DNA of 64,000 nt. Origin: Cellulomonas humilata. GTDB taxonomy: Bacteria; Actinomycetota; Actinomycetes; Actinomycetales; Cellulomonadaceae. Position 1 is the stretch's first letter, and every line of letters starts with the position of its first letter. A program made the position numbers and the translations under genes. Positions 52,030-61,828 of this stretch are shown here, in pieces. The stretch covers positions 558,001 to 622,000 of the forward strand of contig NZ_JAUSVB010000002.1 of the NCBI RefSeq assembly GCF_030814415.1. The letters are read 5' to 3'. The notes beneath the pieces are model-generated. The model worked only from the letters and a program-made list of their open reading frames with translations. It made no database searches and was not told the origin of the DNA.

Positions 52030-53585
52030 CCGCACGCCGCGAAGCGTCGACGCCGCCTCGCCTGCCGGGCTACGAGTACCTCCGGGTCCTCGGCCTCGGC
52101 GGCTTCGCGGACGTCTTCCTGTACCAGCAGGAGCTCCCGCGGCGTGAGGTGGCGGTCAAGGTGCTGCTGGCGGGCAGCCTCGACGACGAGGTGCGCCGCC
52201 GGTTCCAGCAGGAGGCCAACCTCATGGCCCAGCTGTCGCACCACCCGTCGATCGTCACGATCTACCATGCGGCGATCGCGGCCGACGGGCGCCCGTTCCT
52301 CGTCATGGAGTACTGCTCACGGCCGGGTCTGGCGGAGCGGTACCGGACGGAGCGCATCTCGGTCGCGGAGGCGCTGCGGATCGGCATCCGGCTGGCGTCG
52401 GCGGTCGAGACCGCGCACCGCGCCGGGATCCTGCACCGGGACATCAAGCCGGCGAACGTGCTGACCACGGACTTCGGGTGGCCGGCCCTCACGGACTTCG
52501 GGATCGCCGCGACGACCGGTCACGGTGCCGGTGCGACGGTCGGCATGTCCATCCCGTGGTCGCCGCCCGAGCTGCTGGGTGAGCACCCGACGGGCGACGA
52601 GCGCTCCGACGTCTACTCCCTGGCAGCGACGATCTACTCGCTGCTCGCCGGCCGGACGCCGTTCGAGATCGCCGGCGGGCAGAACACCGCGCAGCAGCTG
52701 GTCGCCCGGATCGAACGGGCACCCCTGCCGCCCACGGGGCGCGAGGACGTGCCGCCGAGCCTGCAGGAGCTGCTCGAGCGCGCCATGGCGAAGCACCCGA
52801 CGCGCCGGTTCGCCTCCGCTGCGGCCGTCGCCCGCGCGCTCCAGCAGGTCGAGGCCGACCTCCGGCTGCCGATCACCCCGCTCGACCTCATGGATGCGCC
52901 CGGCGCCGACCCGGACGCGCCCGCCCCGTCGGCCGACGAGGACCGGGAGGACGCGACCCGGCTGCGCTCGATCGTCACCGTCGCCCCGACGGCACCCGTC
53001 GCGCCGGTTCCCGAGACGCCGCCGGGTGCGGACGAGCCGACCCGCCTGCGCGGGGTGACGTACGTCGCGCCGGAGCCGGCGAGCGCCCGACCCGGACCGG
53101 TGTTCATCGCGCCCGCGGAGGTCGAGGACGCCGAGCCCGAGACCGCCCAGCGCGGTCGGTCGCGCATGGTGGCCGGCGTCGTGTCGGGGCTGGTCGTGCT
53201 CGCCGCCGTCGTGGCCATCGGTGCCGCCGCGATGCGGGAGGGCGGCTCGGCCGACGACGACCCGACGGCGACGTCGGACTTCACCCAGGACGCCCAGCCC
53301 ACCACCATCGTCGACCCCGTCCCGTCGCCGTCGGGGCTGCAGGGCACCCGCCAGGCGGACGGGTCGGTCCTGTTCACGTGGGACAACCCGGAGCCGCAGG
53401 AGGGCGACCTCTACGTGTGGGGCGTCCTGCAGGCGACGGGCGAACCCGTGCTCGCGCTGATCGACACCCCGTCGGTGACGGTCCCCGCCGACCAGGCGAC
53501 GACTCCACAGGTCTGCATCGAGGTCGCGATCGTGCGCGTGGACCGCCGCGTGTCGGCCGAGCCCGCGCAGGGGTGCACACCATGA
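52026..53585 (+). CDS. Membrane Ser/Thr protein kinase (Pkb2-like)
   Basis: 519-residue eukaryotic-type kinase. Glycine loop LGLGGFADVF near residue 20, ATP Lys in VAVKVL, catalytic loop LHRDIKPANVL near 138, DFG in LTDFGIA near 158, and activation segment GMSIPWSPPELLGE. Residues about 280-380 are an acidic linker with two copies of [DE]-x-TRLR-x-[VI], likely phosphorylation/FHA-docking sites. One transmembrane helix lies near 380-400 (AGVVSGLVVLAAVVAIGAAA), followed by an extracellular FN3-like domain of about 90 residues with two Cys. There are no PASTA repeats. GTG 52026 overlaps the FHA stop. It corresponds to Pkb2 of the PFNA cluster. Confidence 0.94.
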   Translation: MTARREASTPPRLPGYEYLRVLGLGGFADVFLYQQELPRREVAVKVLLAGSLDDEVRRRFQQEANLMAQLSHHPSIVTIYHAAIAADGRPFLVMEYCSRPGLAERYRTERISVAEALRIGIRLASAVETAHRAGILHRDIKPANVLTTDFGWPALTDFGIAATTGHGAGATVGMSIPWSPPELLGEHPTGDERSDVYSLAATIYSLLAGRTPFEIAGGQNTAQQLVARIERAPLPPTGREDVPPSLQELLERAMAKHPTRRFASAAAVARALQQVEADLRLPITPLDLMDAPGADPDAPAPSADEDREDATRLRSIVTVAPTAPVAPVPETPPGADEPTRLRGVTYVAPEPASARPGPVFIAPAEVEDAEPETAQRGRSRMVAGVVSGLVVLAAVVAIGAAAMREGGSADDDPTATSDFTQDAQPTTIVDPVPSPSGLQGTRQADGSVLFTWDNPEPQEGDLYVWGVLQATGEPVLALIDTPSVTVPADQATTPQVCIEVAIVRVDRRVSAEPAQGCTP

Positions 53586-56500
53586 GCTGGGGGTCGGTGC
53601 GCTCGCGCGCGACCACGGCGGCGGCCGTCGTCACCGTCCCCGTCCTGGTACTCGTGCTTGCCCTGCTCGACCAAGGCTTCCCGCTCGCCCGGCTGGACCT
53701 GAACGACGGCGGGGTCTGGCTGACCGCCACGAGCAAGCTGCAGCTGGGCCGTTACAACGCGCAGGTCGAGGAGCTCAACGGCGGGCTGTCGGCGGCAGGG
53801 AGCACGTTCGACGTGCTGCAGGACGAGGGTGACGTGCTGCTGGTCGAGCCGGGCTCGATCGCGGTGGTCGACCCGGCGTCGGTCACGCTGACCACCCAGG
53901 TCGCCGTGCCGGGCGCGGACGTGACGATGGCCGCGGGCGTCGTGGCGGTGGTCGACCCCGACGGGAACCTGTGGGTCCGGCCGATCTCCGCCCTGGACAC
54001 GTTGCGGATCGCGACGGACGCCCCCGACGTCGAGCTCGGGACGGGTGGTGCCGCGGTGGTCGCCCGCAGCGGCGCCGTCCTGGCGGTGGCACCTGAGGAC
54101 GGCGAGGTGACGCGAGTCGACGTCGTGGACGGTGCCGCGCGGAGCACGCCGCTCGGGACGCTCGGCGCCGGCCCGGTCGACCGGTTGACCGCCGTCGGCG
54201 ACGCTCCTGCCGTGCTGTCCGACCAGACCATCCGGACCCTGGACGGCGAGGTGGAGCTCGAGGGCGACGACCTGGCCCTGCAGCAGCCGGGACCGGAGTC
54301 CTCGCGCGTCCTCGTGGCCAGCCGCACGGCGCTGCTGGAGGTCCCGCTCGACGGTGGCTCCCCGGTGGAGCACCCGACCGACGGGTCCGGCGTGCCCGCC
54401 GACCCGGTGCAGGTCGGTCGGTGCGCGCACGGGGCGTGGGCGTCCGCCGTCGGGTCGTACGTGCAGCTGTGCGACGGCGAGGACGCCACGATCAGCAACC
54501 TCGAGGGAATGTCCAGCGCGGACGAGCTCGCGTTCCGGGTGAACCGGCAGGTCGTCGTGCTGAACGACACGCTGCGCGGCCGCCTGTGGATGCCCCTGCA
54601 GGACACCGACCTGCGGGTGCCGGACTGGACGCAGATCGAGCCGGAGGAGCAGCCGGACGAGGCCCAGGAGGAGACCGAGGCCTCGGACACCACCCAGGAC
54701 CTGGTCACCGAGTGCTCCACGGAGTCGGCACCGCCGACGGCCGCCGACGACGCGTTCGGCGTGCGACCGGGCCGGACCACGATCCTCCCGGTGATCGACA
54801 ACGACTCGTCCTCGGACTGCGGGATCCTCGTCATCTCCGAGTTCGACCCCCTGCCCGCCGAGTTCGGCAGGATCGAGGCGATCTACGGCGGACGCTCGCT
54901 GCAGGTGGCCGTCGCCGAGGGGGCCACCGGCACCGCCGAGCTGACGTACACGATCACCGACGGCCACGGCACCAACGCACCGTCCACCGCGCGCGTGGTG
55001 CTCACCGCCCGGGACGGGTCGCTCGACGAGCCGCCGGTCCAGCTGCGGACCGGCTCGCTGCAGGTCGAGCAGGGCGGGCAGGCAGACCACCAGGCCCTCG
55101 CGGACTTCCTCGACCCCGACGGCGACGACCTGGTGCTCGTCGGCGCCACGGCGGACCCGACCTCGGGGTCCGTCCGGTTCCGCCAGGACGGCACGGTCAC
55201 GTTCCGTGCGGACGGCGCGCAGCTCGGCCGCACGAGCGTGACCCTCCTCGTGTCGGACGGGACGTCCACGACCGAGGGCCGGCTCGACGTCGACGTCCGA
55301 CCCGCGGGCTCGTTGGCGCCGCAGATCGACCCCGTGCACGTCGTGACGTACGTCGACCAGCCCGTCACGGTCCACCCGCTCGACGCGGTCCGCAGCTCGT
55401 CCGCCGAGCCGCCGCGGCTCGCGGGCGTCGACGAGGTCGTCGGCGGGACCATCACGACGGACCTGCAGGGGGGCACCTTCACGTTCAGCGCCGCTCGCGC
55501 CGGCAGCTACTACGTCACGTTCCTCGTCTCGGCGCCGCCGCAGCAGGCCACCGGTCTGGCGCGGATCGACGTCCGCGTCTGGCCCGAGACGGACCAGCCG
55601 CCGATCGCGGTCCGGGACCAGGCGTACCTTCCGGCGGACGGCGAGGTCACGCTCGACCCGCTCGAGAACGACACCGACCCGGCCGGCAAGGTGCTGATCC
55701 TGCAGTCTGTCGACGCGCCCGAGGGGCTGCGGGTCGCCATCCTGGAGCACCACCTGGTGCAGATCTCGTCGGAGCGGACGCTGACCGCGCCCGTGGCGCT
55801 GCGCTACACCGTCTCCAACGGGCAGGACAGCACGGTCGGGGAGATCGTCGTGCACCCGGTGCCGCCGTCCGCGACCTCCCAGCCTCCGGTGGTGCCCAAC
55901 GTCGAGGTCGACGTCCGGACCGGCGGCGTCGTGACGATCCCGGTGCTCGACGACGCGTACGACCCCGACGGCGACCGGTTGACGCTCCGGACCCAGCTCG
56001 CCGAGCCCTTGGCCAGCGGGCAGGGTCTGCTGTTCGTCTCCGGGGACGTGCTGCGCTACCAGGCACCCGACGAGCCACTCACGGCGCGTGCGACGTTCGA
56101 GGTGGAGGACGCCACCGGCAACCTCACCGCCGCCACCGTGACCGTCCGCGTGCACGCGTCGGACGCGAGCGCGAAGGCTCCGCCACGGCCCCAGGACCTG
56201 GTGGCACGGGTGTTCCAGGGCGACACCGTCCGCATCTACGTCCCGCTCGTCGGGATCGACCCCGACGGCGACGGCGTGACGCTGCTCGGCATCGCGTCGT
56301 CCGCCCTGCGCGGCCGGGTGACGGCGACGGGCGCGGACTGGCTCGAGTACCAGGCGTTCCCCGACGAGGTCGGCACCGACGAGTTCACCTACGCCGTCGA
56401 GGACTGGGTCGGGCAGCGCGCCGTGGCCACGATCCGCGTCGGCATCAGCCCACGGCCCAGCGACTCGGCGACCGTCGTGGCACGCGACGACGAGGTCACG

Positions 56501-59500
56501 GTGAAGCCGGGCCAACGCGTCGAGGTCCGGGTGCTGGCGAACGACGTCGACTCGAGCGGCGGCGAGCTCACCCTGGGGACCGACCTGCAGATGGCCCAAG
56601 GCATCGACGCACGGGTCGAGAACCGGCGGATCGTCGTGCAGGCCCCCGACGAGCCGGGGGTGCTCCAGATCGCCTACACCGCGTCCAACGAGCGTGGTGG
56701 CCGTGACTCCGGGGTCCTCACCGTGACCGTGTCCGCGGACGCCCCGGTGCTGCCACCCATCGCCCGCGACATCGTCGTGCCCGCGACGGACACGCTGGAC
56801 CGCACCGAGGTCTCCGTCGACGTCCTCGCGGTCGCGCAGAACCCGAGCGGGCCGCTGAGCGACCTCGAGGTCTCCGTGCCGGGGTCGCAGTCGGACGTCG
56901 CGCGGGTCAGCGACAGCGGTCAGGTCGTCGTGACCCTCGTCGACCACGCCCAGACGGTGCCGTACCTGCTCACCAACAGGACCGGGAGCAGCCCGGTCGC
57001 GTCCTACGCGTTCATCACCGTGCCGGCGCTCGGGTTCTTCCGGCCCGTGCCGCGTCCGAAGGCGCCCGAGCTGCGCGTCGCGTCGGGGGAGAGCCTCGTC
57101 ATCCCGCTCGGCGAGCAGGTCCAGGTGGCACCCGGGCGCACGGCGCGGATCGCCGACCCCCTGGGGGTGTCCGCCACGCGGTCCGACGGCACCAGCCCGA
57201 TCGTGGACGACGAGACCCTCCAGTTCACGTCGGCCGCCGGGTACGCCGGTCCGGCGTCGATCACGGTCCCCGTGACGGACGCGTCCTCCCCGGGGGACAC
57301 CTCCGCGCGGACGTCCGTCATCACGCTCCAGATCACGGTGTACGCCGTCGACGACTACCCCCCGACGTTCAACCCGTCGACCATCGACGTGGCTCCCGGG
57401 GAGCCCGCCCTCGTCGTGGACCTCCGGTCCTTCACCACGGGACCCGAGGGGGCGAACCCGACCGACGGCCGCTACGCGTACACCCTGGTCTCGGCGGTCC
57501 CCGCGGGGTTCTCGGGCAACATCACCGACGGCTTGCTGACCATCGCGGCCAACGCGACCACCCCGAAGGGGCGTACCGAGTCGCTGGCCGTCCGGGTCGG
57601 CTACGGCCGCACCGGCTCGTTCGAGACGGCCGTCGACGTGCGGGTCATCGCCAGCACCCGGCCGACGGTGCGCGTGGTCGACCGCACGATCGACGGTGTC
57701 GAAGGGCGGCAGACCACGGTCGACGTCCTCGAGGGCGCGTTCAACCCCTTCGCGCCCGACCCGATGACGGTGGTCGGCGCGACGGTCGAGACCCCGGGTG
57801 CGGGCACGGCCGGCGCGACGGCGAGCACCGTGAGCGTGCGGCCGGCCGAGGGGTTCATCGGCCAGATGGTCACGCGGTTCCGGGTCCGGGACGTCACCGG
57901 CGACCCGGACCGCGAGGTCGAGGGCCGGGTCACGGTCGTCGTGCGCGGGAAGCCCGCCACACCGACGGCCCCGCGGATCGGCGAGGTGCGGGACAGGACG
58001 GTCGTGCTGTCCTGGGACGCGCCGGACAACCGCGGTGCGCCCATCATCGGCTACCGCGTCGTGGCGAGCCCCGGCAACATCGTGCGGCAGTGCGCGAGCA
58101 CGACGTGCACGATCGACGGCCTCACCAACGACGTCGAGTACACGTTCACGGTCGCGGCGCAGAACGACGTCGACTGGTCGGAGGCGAGCGGCCCGTCCGC
58201 GACGGCCCGGCCTGACGCGGTCCCGGACGCTCCGGCGGCACCGTCGCTGGAGTTCGGCGACGGCTCGGTCCGGGCGACGTGGGAGGCGCCGACCTCGACC
58301 GGCTCGCCGATCTCCGGCTACACGCTCGAGATCTCGCCCGCGCCGCCGAGCGGGCCCGCCTCGGTCTCGTCCGCGACGACGAGCTACACGTTCACGGGCC
58401 TGCGGAACGGCACGGCCTACTCGGTCCGCGTGCGCGCGCACAACAAGGCGCCGGAGCCGAGCGGCTGGTCGCCCTCGTCCGCACCGATGGTCCCGGCGCG
58501 CGTCCCCGACGCACCGGTGGTCGCGGCGGCGCCGACCGACTCGACGCTCGGCCGGGTCATCGTGATCACGTGGACCTCGCCCGTCGACAACGGCGACGCC
58601 GTGGCGCAGTACGAGGTCGTCGTCGACGGCCCTGGCGGTGGCACCTATCCGGTCGCCGCGGGCACCCAGCAGCTGACGTTCGACCAGGCGCAGACCAAGT
58701 ACCCGTACCGGGTCTCGGTGCGGGCCAAGAACAAGGCCGGCTGGGGCGAGGCCGGCACCACCACGGCGTCGACGTTCGGGCTCCCGACCGCACCGACGTC
58801 GGTGACCGCGACGGCGGTCGCGGGGGCGGGCCGGATCGACCTGCGCTGGTCCGGCGCCGACGACAACGGCACCCCGATCCAGTCCTACGTCGTGCGGCTG
58901 CCTGACGGCAGCGAGCTCGAGGTGGGGAACCGGTTGTCTTGGACGTTCGAGAACCTGACCGGCGGGGCGAGCTACACCTACCAGGTGCGCACGGTGAACG
59001 GCGCGGGGTCCAGCGGCTGGAGCGGCCCGGCGACGGCGACCGCCACCACGCCGCCGGGTACGCCCACCGCGTCGGTCGCCGTGACCGCCAACGGCAACGG
59101 CGGCCGGCCCACCGCGATCACGGTCGGCCGCGGTCCCGACGTCAGCAACGGTGGCGGCGGCACGGTGACCTACACGTGGTCGTTGGTCGGCGACCGCGGC
59201 GATCGCGCGTCGGGGACGTTCACGGGGCCCACCGCCACCGTCGACGTCTCGGGCTGGCGTCTCCCGTTCTCCGGGGCGCGGGTCACGGTCACGGTGACCG
59301 CCAGCACGGGGCTCGGGTCCACCGACGACGACGAGTCGACGGACGTGTCGTGGGGCCAGCCGCCGAGCTTCGTCCAGAACCTGACGATCACGCCCGACGA
59401 CACGGCCGCGCCGACGCGCGTGTCCGCCGTCTGGTCGCTCCCCGCGAACGACGGCGGCATCGGCGTGGACAGCTACCGCGTGTGCTGGGTGGTCAACGGC

Positions 59501-59668
59501 GGCAGCCCCCAGGCCTGCGGCACGACCTCCGGGACCACGGCGGCGATCGACCTCGACGACCTCGGGCTGCCCACGCCCCAGACCGGAGACACCGTCGAGG
59601 TCACCGTGACCCCCAGCAACGCCCGTGGGGCTGGGCCGACGGCCTCCGCGACCTACACGGCGCCATGA
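53582..59668 (+). CDS. Giant anchored surface protein with Ig/cadherin-like and FN3 repeats
   Basis: 2028-residue protein starting at ATG 53582, overlapping the kinase stop. An N-terminal membrane helix (about 13-33, no cleavage site) anchors it type II. Residues about 45-370 resemble a beta-propeller (repeated VxVxDPDGN/VLAVAPEDGEV strands). Then about ten Ig/cadherin-like domains follow to about residue 1460, many opening with PxxxDDxxxV and carrying DPDGDxL Ca-binding-type loops. The C-terminal 570 residues hold about six fibronectin type III domains (TVVLSWDAPDNRGAPIIGYRV, VRATWEAPTSTGSPISGYTLE, RIDLRWSGADDNGTPIQSYVV). There is no LPXTG. It matches Fn3 of the PFNA cluster; roles in adhesion or wall organisation are proposed, not shown. 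Confidence 0.93.
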   Translation: MSWGSVRSRATTAAAVVTVPVLVLVLALLDQGFPLARLDLNDGGVWLTATSKLQLGRYNAQVEELNGGLSAAGSTFDVLQDEGDVLLVEPGSIAVVDPASVTLTTQVAVPGADVTMAAGVVAVVDPDGNLWVRPISALDTLRIATDAPDVELGTGGAAVVARSGAVLAVAPEDGEVTRVDVVDGAARSTPLGTLGAGPVDRLTAVGDAPAVLSDQTIRTLDGEVELEGDDLALQQPGPESSRVLVASRTALLEVPLDGGSPVEHPTDGSGVPADPVQVGRCAHGAWASAVGSYVQLCDGEDATISNLEGMSSADELAFRVNRQVVVLNDTLRGRLWMPLQDTDLRVPDWTQIEPEEQPDEAQEETEASDTTQDLVTECSTESAPPTAADDAFGVRPGRTTILPVIDNDSSSDCGILVISEFDPLPAEFGRIEAIYGGRSLQVAVAEGATGTAELTYTITDGHGTNAPSTARVVLTARDGSLDEPPVQLRTGSLQVEQGGQADHQALADFLDPDGDDLVLVGATADPTSGSVRFRQDGTVTFRADGAQLGRTSVTLLVSDGTSTTEGRLDVDVRPAGSLAPQIDPVHVVTYVDQPVTVHPLDAVRSSSAEPPRLAGVDEVVGGTITTDLQGGTFTFSAARAGSYYVTFLVSAPPQQATGLARIDVRVWPETDQPPIAVRDQAYLPADGEVTLDPLENDTDPAGKVLILQSVDAPEGLRVAILEHHLVQISSERTLTAPVALRYTVSNGQDSTVGEIVVHPVPPSATSQPPVVPNVEVDVRTGGVVTIPVLDDAYDPDGDRLTLRTQLAEPLASGQGLLFVSGDVLRYQAPDEPLTARATFEVEDATGNLTAATVTVRVHASDASAKAPPRPQDLVARVFQGDTVRIYVPLVGIDPDGDGVTLLGIASSALRGRVTATGADWLEYQAFPDEVGTDEFTYAVEDWVGQRAVATIRVGISPRPSDSATVVARDDEVTVKPGQRVEVRVLANDVDSSGGELTLGTDLQMAQGIDARVENRRIVVQAPDEPGVLQIAYTASNERGGRDSGVLTVTVSADAPVLPPIARDIVVPATDTLDRTEVSVDVLAVAQNPSGPLSDLEVSVPGSQSDVARVSDSGQVVVTLVDHAQTVPYLLTNRTGSSPVASYAFITVPALGFFRPVPRPKAPELRVASGESLVIPLGEQVQVAPGRTARIADPLGVSATRSDGTSPIVDDETLQFTSAAGYAGPASITVPVTDASSPGDTSARTSVITLQITVYAVDDYPPTFNPSTIDVAPGEPALVVDLRSFTTGPEGANPTDGRYAYTLVSAVPAGFSGNITDGLLTIAANATTPKGRTESLAVRVGYGRTGSFETAVDVRVIASTRPTVRVVDRTIDGVEGRQTTVDVLEGAFNPFAPDPMTVVGATVETPGAGTAGATASTVSVRPAEGFIGQMVTRFRVRDVTGDPDREVEGRVTVVVRGKPATPTAPRIGEVRDRTVVLSWDAPDNRGAPIIGYRVVASPGNIVRQCASTTCTIDGLTNDVEYTFTVAAQNDVDWSEASGPSATARPDAVPDAPAAPSLEFGDGSVRATWEAPTSTGSPISGYTLEISPAPPSGPASVSSATTSYTFTGLRNGTAYSVRVRAHNKAPEPSGWSPSSAPMVPARVPDAPVVAAAPTDSTLGRVIVITWTSPVDNGDAVAQYEVVVDGPGGGTYPVAAGTQQLTFDQAQTKYPYRVSVRAKNKAGWGEAGTTTASTFGLPTAPTSVTATAVAGAGRIDLRWSGADDNGTPIQSYVVRLPDGSELEVGNRLSWTFENLTGGASYTYQVRTVNGAGSSGWSGPATATATTPPGTPTASVAVTANGNGGRPTAITVGRGPDVSNGGGGTVTYTWSLVGDRGDRASGTFTGPTATVDVSGWRLPFSGARVTVTVTASTGLGSTDDDESTDVSWGQPPSFVQNLTITPDDTAAPTRVSAVWSLPANDGGIGVDSYRVCWVVNGGSPQACGTTSGTTAAIDLDDLGLPTPQTGDTVEVTVTPSNARGAGPTASATYTAP

Positions 59669-59720
59669 CCCACCTGCACCCGAGGGGCCTCGCGCCCCGA
59701 CACCGAAGGAGAAGCCCCCG

Positions 59721-60677
59721 ATGACCCCCGAGCAGAGCATCTGGTTCGCGGAGACGTTCGACGCGCTCGTGTCCAACGTCGGCCTGGCGCTGCTCGGCAA
59801 GGAGCACACGGTCCGGCTCGCGCTCACCGCGATGGTCGCCGAGGGTCACCTGCTGCTCGAGGACGCGCCCGGCACCGGCAAGACCTCGCTGGCCAAGGCG
59901 CTCGCCGCGACGGTGCAAGGCAGCCACCACCGGATCCAGTTCACGCCGGACCTGCTGCCGTCCGACGTCACGGGCGTCACCATCTACGACCAGAGCACCC
60001 ACCGGTTCGAGTTCCACCCGGGCCCGATCTTCGCGTCGGTCGTCCTCGCCGACGAGATCAACCGCGCGTCGCCGAAGACCCAGGCGGCACTCCTCGAGGT
60101 CATGGAGGAGGGGCAGATCACGGTCGACGGCGTCACGCACCCGGTGGGCCGGCCGTTCATGGTGATCGCGACGCAGAACCCCATCGAGCAGGCGGGCACG
60201 TACCGCCTGCCGGAGGCGCAGCTGGACCGGTTCCTCATCAAGACGTCGCTGGGCTACCCGGACCGGGCGTCGACCATCGAGATCCTGGCGGGGGCGAAGG
60301 ACCGCACCACGAACCTGACCCCGCGGATCACCACGCAGGCGGTCGGCACCATGGCGGACCTCGCGCAGACCGTGCACATCGACGAGGTCGTGCTCGACTA
60401 CGTCGCCCGGCTCATCGAGGCGACCCGCGACGACTCTCAGACCGCGATCGGGGCGAGCGTGCGCGGCGGTCTCGCGCTCGTGCGGACCGCCAAGGTCTGG
60501 GCGGCCGCCGCCGGGCGCGAGTACGTCATCCCCGACGACGTGAAGGACCTCGCCCAGCCCGTGCTCGCACACCGTCTGCTGCTCGACACGGAGGCGGAGT
60601 TCGCCGGGGTGACGGCGATCGAGATCCTGGGCCGGATCCTCGAGACGACGGCACCGCCGGCTGTTCGGGTGGGCTGA
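59721..60677 (+). CDS. MoxR-family AAA+ ATPase
   Basis: 318-residue AAA+ chaperone-like ATPase. Walker A LLLEDAPGTGKTSLAKAL near residue 50, Walker B VVLADEINRASPKTQAALLEVMEE near 112, sensor 1 IATQNPIEQAGTYRLPEAQLDRF near 150, and the C-terminal lid. MoxR ATPases are thought to remodel or metallate partner proteins and almost always sit beside DUF58 and transglutaminase-like genes, as here. AAGGAG precedes ATG 59721. Fifty-two bases separate it from the giant protein gene; probably the same transcript. Confidence 0.96.
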   Translation: MTPEQSIWFAETFDALVSNVGLALLGKEHTVRLALTAMVAEGHLLLEDAPGTGKTSLAKALAATVQGSHHRIQFTPDLLPSDVTGVTIYDQSTHRFEFHPGPIFASVVLADEINRASPKTQAALLEVMEEGQITVDGVTHPVGRPFMVIATQNPIEQAGTYRLPEAQLDRFLIKTSLGYPDRASTIEILAGAKDRTTNLTPRITTQAVGTMADLAQTVHIDEVVLDYVARLIEATRDDSQTAIGASVRGGLALVRTAKVWAAAAGREYVIPDDVKDLAQPVLAHRLLLDTEAEFAGVTAIEILGRILETTAPPAVRVG

Positions 60678-60679
60678 TC

Positions 60680-61828
60680 GTGGGTCTGCGGATCTCACCG
60701 GTCGGGTGGGGGGCCGTCGCCGTGGCGGCCCTCGGCCTCGTGCTGGGCCGGTGGTTCGGGTGGCTGGAGCTCGCGGCGCTCGGTGCCGCGCTGACGGCTG
60801 TGCTCCTCGTGTCGCTGCTGATGACCGCCGGACGGGCCCGCTACGCCGTCACGCTCGACATGGCCGACCGCCGGGTCAAGGTGGGGGAGCGTGCCCTCGG
60901 CCGCCTCGAGGTGCGCAACATCGCGCGCCGCCGGTCGTTGCCGTCCCGGATCGAGCTTCCCGTCGGTGCGGTCGTCGCCGAGCTCGCCGTCCCTGCGCTC
61001 GCCCCCGGCTCGAGCCACGACGACCTGTTCGCCATCCCGACCACCCGGCGTGCGGTGATCGTGGTCGGGCCGGTGCGCTCGGTCCGCGGCGACCCGTTCG
61101 GGCTCGTGCGACGCAGCGTGCGGTGGACCCGGCCCACCGAGGTGTTCGTCCACCCGCTGCTGGTGTCCCTCGCCGGTGCGAGCGCCGGCCTCCTGCGCGA
61201 CCTGGAGGGCCAGGCGACGCGCGACCTGTCCGACTCCGACCTGTCGTTCCACGCCCTGCGTGACTACGTCGCGGGTGACGACCGGCGGTACATCCACTGG
61301 CGGACGACCGCGCGCCGCGGAAGTCTCATGGTCAAGCAGTTCGAGGACACGCGGCGCACGACGACGGCGCTCGCCCTGGCCACCGACCCGCGAGACTACG
61401 CCGACGACGACGAGCTGGAGCTCGCGGTGTCGGTCATCGCGTCCGTCGGGGTCCAGACGATCCGCGAGGAGCGTGACCTCGTGGTGCTCGCCGGCCCGGG
61501 CAAGCTCCGCGCCGAGACGCCCCCGCTCCTGCTGGACGACTGCTCGGCCATCGCGCTGTCGAGCGCCGGTGCGGGGGTGACCCTGCTCGGGCGCCGCGTC
61601 GTGCGCGAGGCGCCGGAGGCCTCCGTGGCGATGCTCGTCACCGGCTCGGTGCCCAACGACGCCGACCTGCGGCTGGGTGCCCGGCACGTGACGGCCGGGA
61701 CCCGCACGGTCGTCGTCCGGTGCGAGCGCGGCGCCGACGTGTCGGTGCGCACGCAGGGGTCGCTGAGCCTCGCAACGATCGGCCACCTGGACGACCTGCC
61801 GCGCCTGCTGCGACGAGTGACCTCGTGA
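60680..61828 (+). CDS. DUF58 (VWA-like) membrane protein
   Basis: 382-residue protein with two N-terminal helices (about 8-28 and 30-50) followed by a cytoplasmic or extracellular beta region, the DUF58 core and a partial VWA-like fold. Signature: SDLSFHALRDYVAGDDRRYIHWRTTARRGSLMVKQFED (about 190-228; 'LRxYxxGDxxRxIxWxxxARxxxLxVK' is diagnostic). DUF58 proteins are predicted MoxR partners. GTG 60680 lies 2 bases after the MoxR stop. The stop overlaps the next start (GTGA). Confidence 0.94.
   Translation: MGLRISPVGWGAVAVAALGLVLGRWFGWLELAALGAALTAVLLVSLLMTAGRARYAVTLDMADRRVKVGERALGRLEVRNIARRRSLPSRIELPVGAVVAELAVPALAPGSSHDDLFAIPTTRRAVIVVGPVRSVRGDPFGLVRRSVRWTRPTEVFVHPLLVSLAGASAGLLRDLEGQATRDLSDSDLSFHALRDYVAGDDRRYIHWRTTARRGSLMVKQFEDTRRTTTALALATDPRDYADDDELELAVSVIASVGVQTIREERDLVVLAGPGKLRAETPPLLLDDCSAIALSSAGAGVTLLGRRVVREAPEASVAMLVTGSVPNDADLRLGARHVTAGTRTVVVRCERGADVSVRTQGSLSLATIGHLDDLPRLLRRVTS

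Noticed and set aside
53411..59827. 2138-codon minus-strand frame opposite the giant FN3 protein
   Set aside because: It exists because high-GC coding leaves few stops on the opposite strand. It has no recognisable domain, and the plus frame has clear FN3 and Ig-like repeats.
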